18,108 bases of DNA from an uncultured Collinsella sp. (lineage in GTDB: Bacteria > Actinomycetota > Coriobacteriia > Coriobacteriales > Coriobacteriaceae): contig URRN01000017.1 in assembly GCA_900550185.1 (NCBI GenBank), positions 1 to 18,108 of the forward strand. Direction: 5' to 3'. A program made the translations under genes and the position numbers. This document shows, in pieces, positions 9,999 through 16,932 of the stretch (within the stretch, counting starts at the first letter, position 1; the number at the start of each line of letters is the position of its first letter). Under the pieces are notes generated by a model that did no database searches, was not told the DNA's origin, and saw nothing but the letters and a program-made list of their open reading frames with translations.

Positions 9999-10030
9999 AG
10001 ATGACATTTAATAGATGATTGGGAGGGCTT

Positions 10031-11494
10031 ATGAGCTCTGAAAAACGAGGAACGATTGGTTCGTTCGCTCTGCTGGGCATGACGGTCGCCGCCGTGTTCG
10101 GTATCAAGAACATCATCAACAACAACGCGGCCATCGGCTTGGCAGCTGCGCCGTCGTTCTTCTTTGCCACGCTTTTGTACTTTGTCCCCTATACCCTGGT
10201 TACCGCCGAGTTCGTCGGCCTCAACAAGGACTCCGAGTCTGGCGTGTACGCATGGGTTAAGACCTCGATGGGTGGTCGCTGGGCGTTCCTGACGGCATTT
10301 AGCTACTGGTTCGTTAACCTGTTCTTCTTTGCGTCCGTCCTGCCCAACGTCATCATCTACGCGAGCTACGTGTTCTTTGGTGCCAACGCCGAGCTTTCGC
10401 AGCTGTGGATCACCATTATCGAGATCGTCGTCTTTGCTATCGCCACGTGGGTTTCGACCAAGGGCGCTAAGTGGATCGGCTCCATTTCCTCCTTCGGTTC
10501 GACCGCGGCTCTCGGCCTGACCGCCGTGTTCATCCTGCTGTCCCTGGCTGCTGCCTTTGGCGGCGTTGAGTTCGCTACGGCTCCTACTCCCGCTAACATG
10601 GCTCCCGACATGAGCAACTTCGCAACTGCGTGGGGCTTCTTCGGTACGCTTGCCTGGATCATCCAGGGCGTTGGCGGCGCTGAGTCTGTCGGCGTGTTCC
10701 TTAACGACCTTAAGGGCGGCGTCAAGGCCTTCGTGCGCACCGTCGTTATCGCCGGCCTGACCATCGGCCTTCTGTATGCAGGCGCTTCGCTGCTGGTTAA
10801 CCTGTTCATCCCCGAGGGCGGCGTTGCCATCTCCACCGGCATCTTCGACGTGTTCGGCGCTGTCTTTGCCCACTTTGGCATTCCCATGGAAGTGTCTACG
10901 CGCGTCATCGGCCTGATCCTTCTCGCCGCTACGCTGGGCTCCCTCATGATGTGGACCTCCGCTCCCATCAAGGTGTTCTTCACCGAGATCCCCAAGGGCG
11001 TCTTTGGTAGCAAGATCGTCGAGCTCAACGAGCATGGCATTCCTGCCCGCGCCGCTTGGCTGCAGTTCGCCATCGTCGTCCCCATCCTGATCATCCCGGC
11101 CCTGGGCTCTGGTAACCTCGACGACCTGCTCATGATCGTCACCAACATGACGGCTGCCACCGCTCTGCTCCCGCCGCTGCTGATTTTGCTTGCCTACTTT
11201 ATGCTGCGCAAGAACTTCGACGCTGCTCCCCGTGGCTTCCGCATGGGCTCGCGCAGCTTTGGCCTGGTCGTTGCCGCCTTCCTGCTCGTGGTCTTCTGCT
11301 TTGTGCTTATCTGCGGCACCATTCCTCTCGATCAGCCGCTGTGGCTGACGCTGGTCTACAACGTTGGCGGTGTGGTTGTCTTCCTGGGCCTTGCCGTGAT
11401 GTGGTACAACCGCTATATCAACCGTCTGCGCGAGACCGATCCCGAGGCTGCCGAGAGCGAGCTGCGCCCCTCCGTCCTCGACATGATGGAGTAG
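10031..11494 (+). CDS. APC-superfamily amino acid permease or antiporter (glutamate/GABA antiporter-like, YjeM-like)
   Basis: The 487-residue protein is highly hydrophobic, with about 12 membrane-spanning segments. The region around residues 50-110 (LYFVPYTLVTAEF, then SGVYAWVKTSMGGRWAFLTAFSYW) and a later EIPKGVFGSKIVELNEHGIPARAAWLQ are typical of the glutamate:GABA antiporter branch of the APC superfamily, and resemble YjeM more than sugar carriers. The substrate is probably an amino acid or amine; it cannot be set from sequence by eye. The ATG at 10031 (MSSEKRGTIG) is chosen over a TTG 12 bases upstream because GGGAGG lies at 10021-10026. It follows ebgC by 153 bases with a possible terminator between, so it may be a separate unit. 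A strong terminator follows. Confidence 0.88.
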   Translation: MSSEKRGTIGSFALLGMTVAAVFGIKNIINNNAAIGLAAAPSFFFATLLYFVPYTLVTAEFVGLNKDSESGVYAWVKTSMGGRWAFLTAFSYWFVNLFFFASVLPNVIIYASYVFFGANAELSQLWITIIEIVVFAIATWVSTKGAKWIGSISSFGSTAALGLTAVFILLSLAAAFGGVEFATAPTPANMAPDMSNFATAWGFFGTLAWIIQGVGGAESVGVFLNDLKGGVKAFVRTVVIAGLTIGLLYAGASLLVNLFIPEGGVAISTGIFDVFGAVFAHFGIPMEVSTRVIGLILLAATLGSLMMWTSAPIKVFFTEIPKGVFGSKIVELNEHGIPARAAWLQFAIVVPILIIPALGSGNLDDLLMIVTNMTAATALLPPLLILLAYFMLRKNFDAAPRGFRMGSRSFGLVVAAFLLVVFCFVLICGTIPLDQPLWLTLVYNVGGVVVFLGLAVMWYNRYINRLRETDPEAAESELRPSVLDMME

Positions 11495-11541
11495 CGGCTA
11501 GGATTAATCTACGGCTGTGGAATAAATCGATTCCCTTTCCT

Positions 11542-11571
11542 AAGGAGGGGCCTTACGAGGCCCCTCCTTTT
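11542..11571 (+). terminator. Intrinsic terminator of the permease
   Basis: AAGGAGGGGCC (11542-11552) pairs with GGCCCCTCCTT (11559-11569) over a TTACGA loop and runs into a T-rich tail (CCTTTTGTGTTTT). Confidence 0.9.
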
Positions 11572-11593
11572 GTGTTTTGGGGCATGGTTTTGG

Positions 11594-11822
11594 ACCCCGT
11601 GTTCAAAAAATGCCAAATATGAGTACTGCTGCAAAAAAGGTGCCATATTTTTCGGTCTGTTTTGAGCGAAAATGGGCTCACAATCAATTTATCTAACCTC
11701 CTTTAAAGGGCGTTTGACAGCTTTCACCTCTTCGAATCGCTCAAATTAGGCAATTTGCTCTCGATTTTGCTGCTACTAAATTGGTGGCAGTACTCATATT
11801 TGCCACTTTTTGCCCACGGGGT
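11594..11822. repeat. 229-bp near-palindromic element with 36-bp terminal inverted repeats (MITE/REP-like)
   Basis: The left end (11594-11629) is repeated in inverted form at the right end (11787-11822), 32 of 36 positions matching; CAAATATGAGTACTGC (11614-11629) is perfect. Inside lies a second inverted pair, TTTGAGCGA (11661-11669) with TCGCTCAAA (11737-11745), and at the centre the palindrome CCTTTAAAGG (11700-11709). All three pairs share nearly the same centre (11703-11708), so the whole unit can fold on itself. No transposase and no clear target duplication are seen. A non-autonomous mobile element or a family of structured intergenic repeats fits best; this cannot be proven from one copy. 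Confidence 0.75.
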
Positions 11823-11855
11823 ATCCGGAGGGGCACCTCGGCAGGCATCTAACGC

Positions 11856-11861
11856 TACAAT
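11856..11861 (+). promoter_or_regulatory. Possible -10 box of the HPr gene
   Basis: TACAAT, 5 of 6 to the consensus, 54 bases before the HPr start and just outside the palindromic element. No clear -35 at 16-18 bases was found. Confidence 0.35.
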
Positions 11862-11915
11862 AGCTACCACGTGGCTGGGTTTGCCGGCCGAATGTGCGAT
11901 GCCGCGGGAGGGGAC

Positions 11916-12164
11916 ATGGTCGAGTTTACAAAGACGATTAAAGATCCGTTGGGATTACATGCCCGCCCGGTTGCGCTGCTCTATGACATCATTGCCAAGC
12001 ATCGTAGCGACGTGTCAGTCAGCATCGGCGATCGCCACACGGATGGCCGCGATGTCATGGGACTCATGGCTCTCTACGGCGAGTGCGGCGAGGATGTTGT
12101 GTTCCGCGTTTCGGGCGTGGATGAGGCTTCCTGCGTTACGTCGATCAGAAATCTCTCGCTCTAG
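11916..12164 (+). CDS. HPr-family phosphocarrier protein with Asp at position 46
   Basis: HPr passes phosphate from enzyme I to sugar-specific enzymes II of the phosphotransferase system. The 82-residue protein has the active-site motif LGLHARPV with the phosphorylated His exactly at residue 15. The regulatory site, normally KSIMGVMSL with Ser46, reads RDVMGLMAL here: the alignment is ungapped and residue 46 is Asp. In Bacillus subtilis an S46D change imitates seryl-phosphorylated HPr, so this protein may be locked in that state or be a specialised paralogue. GGAGG at 11907-11911 supports the ATG at 11916 rather than one 45 bases upstream. No ptsI is adjacent; the gene stands alone with its own terminator. 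Confidence 0.88.
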   Translation: MVEFTKTIKDPLGLHARPVALLYDIIAKHRSDVSVSIGDRHTDGRDVMGLMALYGECGEDVVFRVSGVDEASCVTSIRNLSL

Positions 12165-12172
12165 GCATGATA

Positions 12173-12209
12173 GGGCGCGGTAAAGGATGGTCCTTTGCCG
12201 CGCCTTTTT
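12173..12209 (+). terminator. Intrinsic terminator of the HPr gene
   Basis: GGCGCGGTAAAGGA (12174-12187) pairs with TCCTTTGCCGCGCC (12191-12204) with one G-T pair and a 3-base loop, followed by TTTTT at 12205-12209. Confidence 0.93.
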
Positions 12210-12256
12210 GTTTCGTATAGGAAACTTTTTCGAAATCTGAATGGGGACCCTTTCCA

Positions 12257-12310
12257 AAAAGTTAACCGCGTGCTAGTTTACTAAAGCGAACATAGACGTG
12301 GTTAACTTTT
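12257..12310. promoter_or_regulatory. Inverted repeat in the feoA promoter region
   Basis: AAAAGTTAACC (12257-12267) and GGTTAACTTTT (12300-12310) are a perfect 11-bp inverted pair 32 bases apart, 43 bases before the first feoA. A related AACTTTTT lies at 12223-12230. The half-sites resemble those of DtxR-type metal repressors, and the place in front of an iron uptake operon fits, but this is an inference. Confidence 0.5.
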
Positions 12311-12352
12311 ATCGCGTCGATGTTGAGGACGAACTGACGTTAGGAGCAACTC

Positions 12353-12595
12353 ATGTCTTGCGGACCGCAGATGCCGGCCATGCCGCTTTCGATGGTAAAA
12401 GCGGGCGAAACCGTGCGCGTGTCTCGCGTAAAGGGCAATGAGGACATGAAGCACCACCTCAAGGACCTCGGCTTTGTCGAGGGCAACGAAATCCACGTGG
12501 TGAGCTCGAGTGGCGCCAATATCATCGTCACCGTGCTGGGCGCACGCTTTGGTATCGATTCCAAGGTTGCCATGCACATCATGACCGTCGGTTAG
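12353..12595 (+). CDS. feoA: FeoA-domain protein, first copy
   Basis: FeoA is a small SH3-like cytosolic protein that supports FeoB in ferrous iron uptake. The 80-residue protein has a short N-terminal extension (MSCGPQMPAMPLSMV) and then the FeoA fold: KAGETVRVSRVKGNEDMKHHLKDLGFVEGNEIHVV followed by a strand-rich end with GARFGIDSKVAMHIMTV. The DLGFVEG turn is the hallmark of the family. AGGAG at 12342-12346 sits 6 bases before the ATG. It opens a cluster feoA-feoA-feoB; a second FeoA starts 40 bases downstream. Cys3 in the extension is the only cysteine. Confidence 0.88.
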   Translation: MSCGPQMPAMPLSMVKAGETVRVSRVKGNEDMKHHLKDLGFVEGNEIHVVSSSGANIIVTVLGARFGIDSKVAMHIMTVG

Positions 12596-12635
12596 TCCGC
12601 AGCATTTCAAAAAAAACCGAAAGGGGGACAAGAGG

Positions 12636-12857
12636 ATGAAGACGTTGGGTGACGTTAAGGTGGGCGAGAGCTCTACCATCGTCAAGCTTCACGGTGAGGG
12701 TGCGCTTCGCCGCCACCTTATGGACCTGGGGCTCATCAAGGGCACTTCGTTCAAGGTCGTGAAGGTTGCGCCGCTCGGTGATCCGGTCGAGATCAACGTG
12801 CGCGGCTACGAGCTTTCCATCCGCAAGGAGGAGGCGGCCGTCGTCGAGGTCCAGTAA
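12636..12857 (+). CDS. feoA: FeoA-domain protein, second copy
   Basis: The 73-residue protein is a more typical FeoA than the first copy: LGDVKVGESSTIVKL, then LRRHLMDLGLIKGTSFKVV and the closing APLGDPVEINVRGYELSIRKEEA, with the conserved G-x-x-L-S-I-R-K strand before the end. A G-rich ribosome binding site (AAGGGGG, 12621-12627) precedes the ATG at 12636. Two divergent FeoA proteins before one FeoB suggest that both contact FeoB, perhaps as a pair; which is essential cannot be said. A probable DtxR-type box and a hairpin fill the 123-base gap to feoB, so feoB may also be transcribed or regulated separately. Confidence 0.92.
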   Translation: MKTLGDVKVGESSTIVKLHGEGALRRHLMDLGLIKGTSFKVVKVAPLGDPVEINVRGYELSIRKEEAAVVEVQ

Positions 12858-12888
12858 GGGCTCGCGACGTATATTTCTGCAGATAAAG

Positions 12889-12907
12889 TTAGGTTTTTCT
12901 AACTTAA
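12889..12907. promoter_or_regulatory. DtxR/IdeR-like iron box upstream of feoB
   Basis: TTAGGTTTTTCTAACTTAA matches the DtxR/IdeR consensus TTAGGTTAGGCTAACCTAA at 15 of 19 positions. It is contained in a 7-bp inverted repeat AAGTTAG/CTAACTT (12886-12905). It lies 73 bases before feoB, as expected for an iron-dependent repressor site. Confidence 0.6.
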
Positions 12908-12934
12908 TGCTGCAACTTTGAAGCACATTATCCA

Positions 12935-12960
12935 GCCTGCGCGGAGAAAGCAGCGCAGGC
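12935..12960 (+). other. Stable hairpin between feoA and feoB
   Basis: GCCTGCGC (12935-12942) pairs perfectly with GCGCAGGC (12953-12960) over a 10-base loop, about 10 bases before the feoB ribosome binding site. No T run follows, so it is not an intrinsic terminator; it could set message stability or feoB translation. Confidence 0.5.
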
Positions 12961-12980
12961 ACACAAGGAAGAAGGATTGA

Positions 12981-15308
12981 ATGGCGGATTCTCAGATCCA
13001 TGTCGCGCTGGCGGGTAACCCCAACTGCGGCAAGACCACGCTTTTCAACCTGATCACCGGCGCCAACGGCTACGTTGGCAACTGGCCCGGCGTCACGGTT
13101 GAGAAAAAGGAGGCCAAGCTCCTAAGCGACAAGAACGTTACCATCACGGACCTCCCCGGCATCTACTCGCTTTCCCCCTACAGCCCCGAGGAGCAGTGCT
13201 CGCGCGATTACCTCATGAGCGGCGAGCCCGATGTGGTCGTCCAGGTTGTCGATGCCACCAACCTCGAGCGCAACCTATACCTGGCGCTTCAGGTCATCGA
13301 GACCGGCCTGCCTGTGGTCGTTGCCCTCAACATGGCTGACCTGGTCGAGAAGAATGGCGACAAGATCGACACGGACAAGCTCTCCAAGAAGCTCGGCTGC
13401 CCGGTTATGATGATCTCCGCTCTTAAGAACAAGGGTATCAAGGAGCTGTTCGAGCAGGTCAAGAAGTCCGCTGCTTCCAAGGGCCAGGTTCCGGAGCACA
13501 AGTTCGACTCCTCCATCGAGGACGTTCTGGACCACATCGAAAACAATCTGCCTGCGAGCGTTCCCGCTAACAAGCGTCGCTACTACGCTGTCAAGCTGTT
13601 TGAGCGCGACGCGGACGCCTGCAAGCTCATCAACCTCACCAAGGAGAAGGCCGCTCGCGTGGAGCAGCTGGTCGCCCAGTGCGAGCAGGACTGCGACGAC
13701 GACGCCGAGTCCATCATCACCGGCGAGCGTTACGGCGTGATTGCCCACATCATTGACGAGTGCCTCACCAAGGCTCCGGCAAAGATGAGCACCTCCGAGA
13801 AGATCGACCGCGTGGTTACCAACCGTATCCTGGGCCTGCCGATCTTTGTGGTCATCATGTTCTGCGTGTACTACATCGCCGTTTCTACCTTGGGCGGCAC
13901 GGTGACCGACTTCACCAACGACCAGCTCTTCGGTACCGACGGTTGGTATGTGCTCGGCCAGGGTCGCGACGCCTACGACGCGGCCGTCGAGGCTGCGGGC
14001 GACAATGCCGACTCGGTCGACCCGGCACAGTACGGCCCCTATGTTCCGGGTATCACCACCGTGGTGCACGACGCCCTTGTGGCGGGTGGCACCGAGGACG
14101 GCGGCCTGGTCGATTCGCTCGTCTGTGACGGTATCGTCGGCGGCCTGGGCGCCATCTTCGGCTTCGTCCCGCAGATGTTCCTGCTGTTCGTCATGCTGTC
14201 CTTCCTGGAGGACTGCGGCTATATGGCCCGCGTCGCCTTCATTATGGACCGCGTGTTCCGCCGCTTTGGCCTGTCCGGTAAGTCCTTTATCCCCATGCTC
14301 GTGTCCTCGGGCTGCGGCGTCCCCGGCGTCATGGCCACCAAGACCATCGAGAATGAGAAGGACCGCCGCATGACGGTCATGACCACCACGTTCATTCCCT
14401 GTGGCGCCAAGCTGCCGATCATTGCCCTGCTCATGGGTTCCATCATCGGCGATTCTTCCACCACCGCCGCGTGGATCAGCCCGCTCTTCTACTTCTTGGG
14501 CGTCTTTGCCGTCATCGCCTCGGGCCTCATGCTCAAGAAGACCAAGCTCTTCGCCGGTCGCCCGACGCCGTTCGTTATGGAGCTTCCCGCCTACCACTTC
14601 CCGGCGATCCGCTCTTGGGCGCTGCATGTGTGGGAGCGCTGCTGGGCCTTTATCAAGAAGGCCGGCACGGTCATCTTTGCCTCCACTGTCGTGGTTTGGT
14701 TCCTGTCCAACTTTGGTAGCTACAACGGTTCCTTTGGCTTCCTGCCTGCGATGGACGGCATCCCCGAGGAGTTCATGGACTACTCCGTGCTTGCCATGCT
14801 GGGCAACCTGGTCGCTTGGATCTTCGCCCCGCTCGGCTTTAGCACCTGGCAGGCCACCGCGCTGACCGTCTCTGGCCTCGTCGCTAAGGAGAACGTCGTC
14901 GCCACCGCCGGTTCGCTGCTGTCCGTGGCCGACGCCGCCGAGACCGACCCGAGCCTGTGGTCCGCGTTTGCCGGCATGTTCCCCACCATGGGCGCTTGCG
15001 TGGCATTCGGTGCCTTCAACCTGCTGTGCGCCCCGTGCTTTGCCGCCATGGGCACTATCCGCAACCAGATGGACTCGGGCAAATGGACTGCGATTGCCAT
15101 CGGTTACGAGTGCGCCTTCGCTTGGGTTATCGGCCTGTTCATCAACCAGTTCTACAACTTGCTTGTTCTTGGACAGTTTGGTATCTGGACGATTGTGGCC
15201 ATCGTGCTGCTGGTTGCGATGCTCTTCCAGATCTTCCGTCCCATGCCCAAGCATGCATGGACCGACGAGGACGAGACCAACACTGCTTCCGCCGCAGTTT
15301 CCGCTTAA
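12981..15308 (+). CDS. feoB: Ferrous iron transporter FeoB
   Basis: FeoB is the Fe(II) permease of the inner membrane, with a cytosolic G domain. The 775-residue protein has G1 GNPNCGKT at residues 12-19, G2 in GVTVEKKE, G3 DLPGIYSLSPYSPEE, G4 NMAD and a G5-like SALKNKG, then a helical GDI region (about 170-280). Membrane segments start near residue 285 (LPIFVVIMFCVYYIAV). The core motif SSGCGVPGVMATKTIE near residue 443 and PCGAKLPI follow. A long outward-facing loop (about 303-390) is rich in Asp and Gly. The ribosome binding site GAAGGA precedes the ATG. It follows two feoA genes and is followed by a terminator and a small Cys-rich FeoB-associated gene. Confidence 0.97.
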   Translation: MADSQIHVALAGNPNCGKTTLFNLITGANGYVGNWPGVTVEKKEAKLLSDKNVTITDLPGIYSLSPYSPEEQCSRDYLMSGEPDVVVQVVDATNLERNLYLALQVIETGLPVVVALNMADLVEKNGDKIDTDKLSKKLGCPVMMISALKNKGIKELFEQVKKSAASKGQVPEHKFDSSIEDVLDHIENNLPASVPANKRRYYAVKLFERDADACKLINLTKEKAARVEQLVAQCEQDCDDDAESIITGERYGVIAHIIDECLTKAPAKMSTSEKIDRVVTNRILGLPIFVVIMFCVYYIAVSTLGGTVTDFTNDQLFGTDGWYVLGQGRDAYDAAVEAAGDNADSVDPAQYGPYVPGITTVVHDALVAGGTEDGGLVDSLVCDGIVGGLGAIFGFVPQMFLLFVMLSFLEDCGYMARVAFIMDRVFRRFGLSGKSFIPMLVSSGCGVPGVMATKTIENEKDRRMTVMTTTFIPCGAKLPIIALLMGSIIGDSSTTAAWISPLFYFLGVFAVIASGLMLKKTKLFAGRPTPFVMELPAYHFPAIRSWALHVWERCWAFIKKAGTVIFASTVVVWFLSNFGSYNGSFGFLPAMDGIPEEFMDYSVLAMLGNLVAWIFAPLGFSTWQATALTVSGLVAKENVVATAGSLLSVADAAETDPSLWSAFAGMFPTMGACVAFGAFNLLCAPCFAAMGTIRNQMDSGKWTAIAIGYECAFAWVIGLFINQFYNLLVLGQFGIWTIVAIVLLVAMLFQIFRPMPKHAWTDEDETNTASAAVSA

Positions 15309-15336
15309 GTCCGAATAAGGATTAACCCCTTTCCAC

Positions 15337-15370
15337 GAGCCCGGGTGTCCCAGCGACACTCGGGCTTTTT
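15337..15370 (+). terminator. Intrinsic terminator of feoB
   Basis: AGCCCGGGTGTC (15338-15349) pairs with GACACTCGGGCT (15355-15366, one G-T pair), followed by TTTTT ending at 15370. Confidence 0.92.
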
Positions 15371-15402
15371 GGTGGGGGAGATATGGCGTTTCCGCAGATA
15401 AA

Positions 15403-15436
15403 ACCGACCAAAATAAACCGTCCCTATTTGGTAGGT
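15403..15436. repeat. Short inverted repeat upstream of the FeoB-associated gene
   Basis: ACCGACCAAA (15403-15412) and TTTGGTAGGT (15427-15436) match at 9 of 10 inverted positions around a 14-base loop ATAAACCGTCCCTA. No T run follows. It may be an operator or a small dispersed repeat. A separate GGTTAAC, like the half-site before feoA, follows at 15461-15467. Confidence 0.45.
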
Positions 15437-15482
15437 GGAGAATGGGGTAAAGTAAGTGATGGTTAACTAGAGGAGGCTTGCT

Positions 15483-15683
15483 ATGGCACCTATCGATGTT
15501 GTTGTACTGGCTGTTATCGGTATTGCGTTTGTCGCCGTGTGCGTGCGCATCTACCGCAAGGGCACCTGCGCCGACTGCGCTCAGGGTGGCGTTTGCACCG
15601 GGCATTGCTCCAACAAAAAGACGTGCGCCGCGCTTAAGGGCGTGGACAAAATCGCCGAAGACTTGGGCCGCGGTATCAAATAA
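15483..15683 (+). CDS. FeoB-associated Cys-rich small membrane protein
   Basis: The 66-residue protein has one N-terminal membrane helix (about residues 5-23, VVVLAVIGIAFVAVCV), a basic stop (RIYRKG) and then a soluble Cys cluster at residues 29, 32, 38, 42 and 48 (CADC, GGVCTGHC, KKTC). This layout is that of the FeoB-associated Cys-rich family, found next to feoB in many anaerobes. A role in handling Fe(II) at the inner face of FeoB, in place of FeoC, is plausible but not shown. AGGAGG at 15471-15476 lies 6 bases before the ATG. The feoB terminator lies between, so it is probably expressed from its own promoter, perhaps under the GGTTAAC site at 15461. Confidence 0.82.
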   Translation: MAPIDVVVLAVIGIAFVAVCVRIYRKGTCADCAQGGVCTGHCSNKKTCAALKGVDKIAEDLGRGIK

Positions 15684-15696
15684 GGTCCGGACATCC

Positions 15697-15730
15697 AAGC
15701 GCTCCGCGGGCATCCGTTCGCGGGGCGCTT
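15697..15730 (+). terminator. Hairpin terminator of the FeoB-associated gene
   Basis: AAGCGCTCCGCG (15697-15708) pairs with CGCGGGGCGCTT (15719-15730) with one G-T pair. The T tract is short (TTTG), so it is a moderate terminator. Confidence 0.7.
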
Positions 15731-15827
15731 TGTGCATTTGAGGGAGAGCACGGCGAGTCGAAGAGTATTTTTGGGGTATCGTTAACTGGACTATTAATTG
15801 GCAACTTATCTATAACGGAGTAACCGC

Positions 15828-16907
15828 ATGAGCGCTCGCGTAACCATGAAGGACATAGCCGCCGAGCTTGGCGTTTCCATCAATACCGTGCACAAGGCTC
15901 TGACGGGAAAGGCCGGCGTGAGCGAATCCGTGCGCGCCAAGGTGAACGCTAAGGCCGAGGCCATGGGCTATCACCGCAACACAAGTGCCTCAAGCCTGCG
16001 CCGCAAGGATATCAATCTGGTGTTTTGCCTGCCCCGCGCATCGCGCGAGGGAGCGTACTTTTTCCGTTACCTGTGGGAAGGCTGCAATCGCTTTGAACAG
16101 GAGGTCATCGACCGGGGCATTACGGTTGAGCGCGTTGAATTTGGCGTGGGCGGCTACGCTGATGCACTCGAGCAAATCGACGAGCGTCTGCAGGTGGGCG
16201 AGAAGATTGATGGCTTGCTCGCCTATGCGCCGGGCGACGATCGTGCGACTGAGCTTTTGGGGCAGATCGCCGAGGCGGGCGTGACGATTGAGCTTGTCGA
16301 CGGCGACCGTCCGCATTTGAATCGTTTGGGTGCGAGCTTGGCCGATTATTCGACGGCAGGCAGCCTTATGGCCGAGCAGGCGGCAAACCTGGTCCATGCT
16401 TCTGGGGCCGACGCCCGCGTGCTCCTTTTGACAGGCGACCCATATACCGATTCGCACTATCTAACCGCCCGCGCCTTCCACAATTACCTGCGCGAACGTG
16501 ATATTCCATGGCAGGTTGAGGATCTTGCAGGTGCCCATGCGCAAGTCAAACAACTCGAGCATGAGCTCGAAAAGCGCTTGAGTGCGCCGGACGCCCCTGA
16601 ACTTATCTGTAGCGTTTTTGCCGTTGGTTCCGAAGTGGTTGCCGACGCGCTCGTCTCGACCGGCAAGGCCGGTCAGGTCATGGTGATCGGCAACGACCTG
16701 TTTCCCGAAAGTGCTCTGGCCTTGCGCCGCGGTATCTTTACCAATATTGTCTATAAGGACCCGACGAGCCTGGCGTATCGCGGCGCTAAGACGCTGGGCG
16801 ATTATCTGCTGTGGGGAAGGACCCCGACGGTGCCCGTCCAGAAGGGTGCCGTCGAGATGGTATTTGCCAGCAATGTCGACCGCTACTGCGAACTTGCGGG
16901 TATTTAG
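15828..16907 (+). CDS. LacI-family transcriptional regulator, probable regulator of uxaC
   Basis: The 359-residue protein has a LacI helix-turn-helix at residues 7-27 (MKDIAAELGVSINTVHKALTG), a hinge near 55-62 (TSASSLRRKD), and a sugar-binding-protein-like effector domain (Peripla_BP type) with VFCLPRASREGAYFF at the start and VMVIGNDLFPES near residue 286. GGAG at 15817-15820 supports the ATG at 15828 over the internal ATG at residue 7. A TTAACT-N18-TTATCT promoter (15782-15811) is possible. The next gene downstream, in the same direction, is uxaC, preceded by two palindromes with a central CG, so this protein is the natural candidate to repress hexuronate use. The effector is not known. 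Confidence 0.9.
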   Translation: MSARVTMKDIAAELGVSINTVHKALTGKAGVSESVRAKVNAKAEAMGYHRNTSASSLRRKDINLVFCLPRASREGAYFFRYLWEGCNRFEQEVIDRGITVERVEFGVGGYADALEQIDERLQVGEKIDGLLAYAPGDDRATELLGQIAEAGVTIELVDGDRPHLNRLGASLADYSTAGSLMAEQAANLVHASGADARVLLLTGDPYTDSHYLTARAFHNYLRERDIPWQVEDLAGAHAQVKQLEHELEKRLSAPDAPELICSVFAVGSEVVADALVSTGKAGQVMVIGNDLFPESALALRRGIFTNIVYKDPTSLAYRGAKTLGDYLLWGRTPTVPVQKGAVEMVFASNVDRYCELAGI

Positions 16908-16932
16908 CCGATTGAGCAGGTACCCCCTCTTG

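Larger units (their letters stand above)
11495..11915. other. Gene-free interval between the permease and the HPr gene
   Basis: The 421-base gap holds the permease terminator (11542-11571), a 229-bp near-palindromic element (11594-11822), and a likely -10 box TACAAT (11856-11861) of the HPr gene. The inside of the element is clearly more A+T-rich than the flanking genes, and I see no convincing reading frame in it. Confidence 0.75.

Noticed and set aside
11755..12183. Plus-strand open frame beginning MLSILLLLNWW
   Set aside because: It starts in the palindromic element and continues out of frame over the HPr gene, which has a clear family motif and its own ribosome binding site.
13275..15737. 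Long minus-strand open frame opposite feoB
   Set aside because: Antisense to a clear FeoB; no motif, low-complexity composition.
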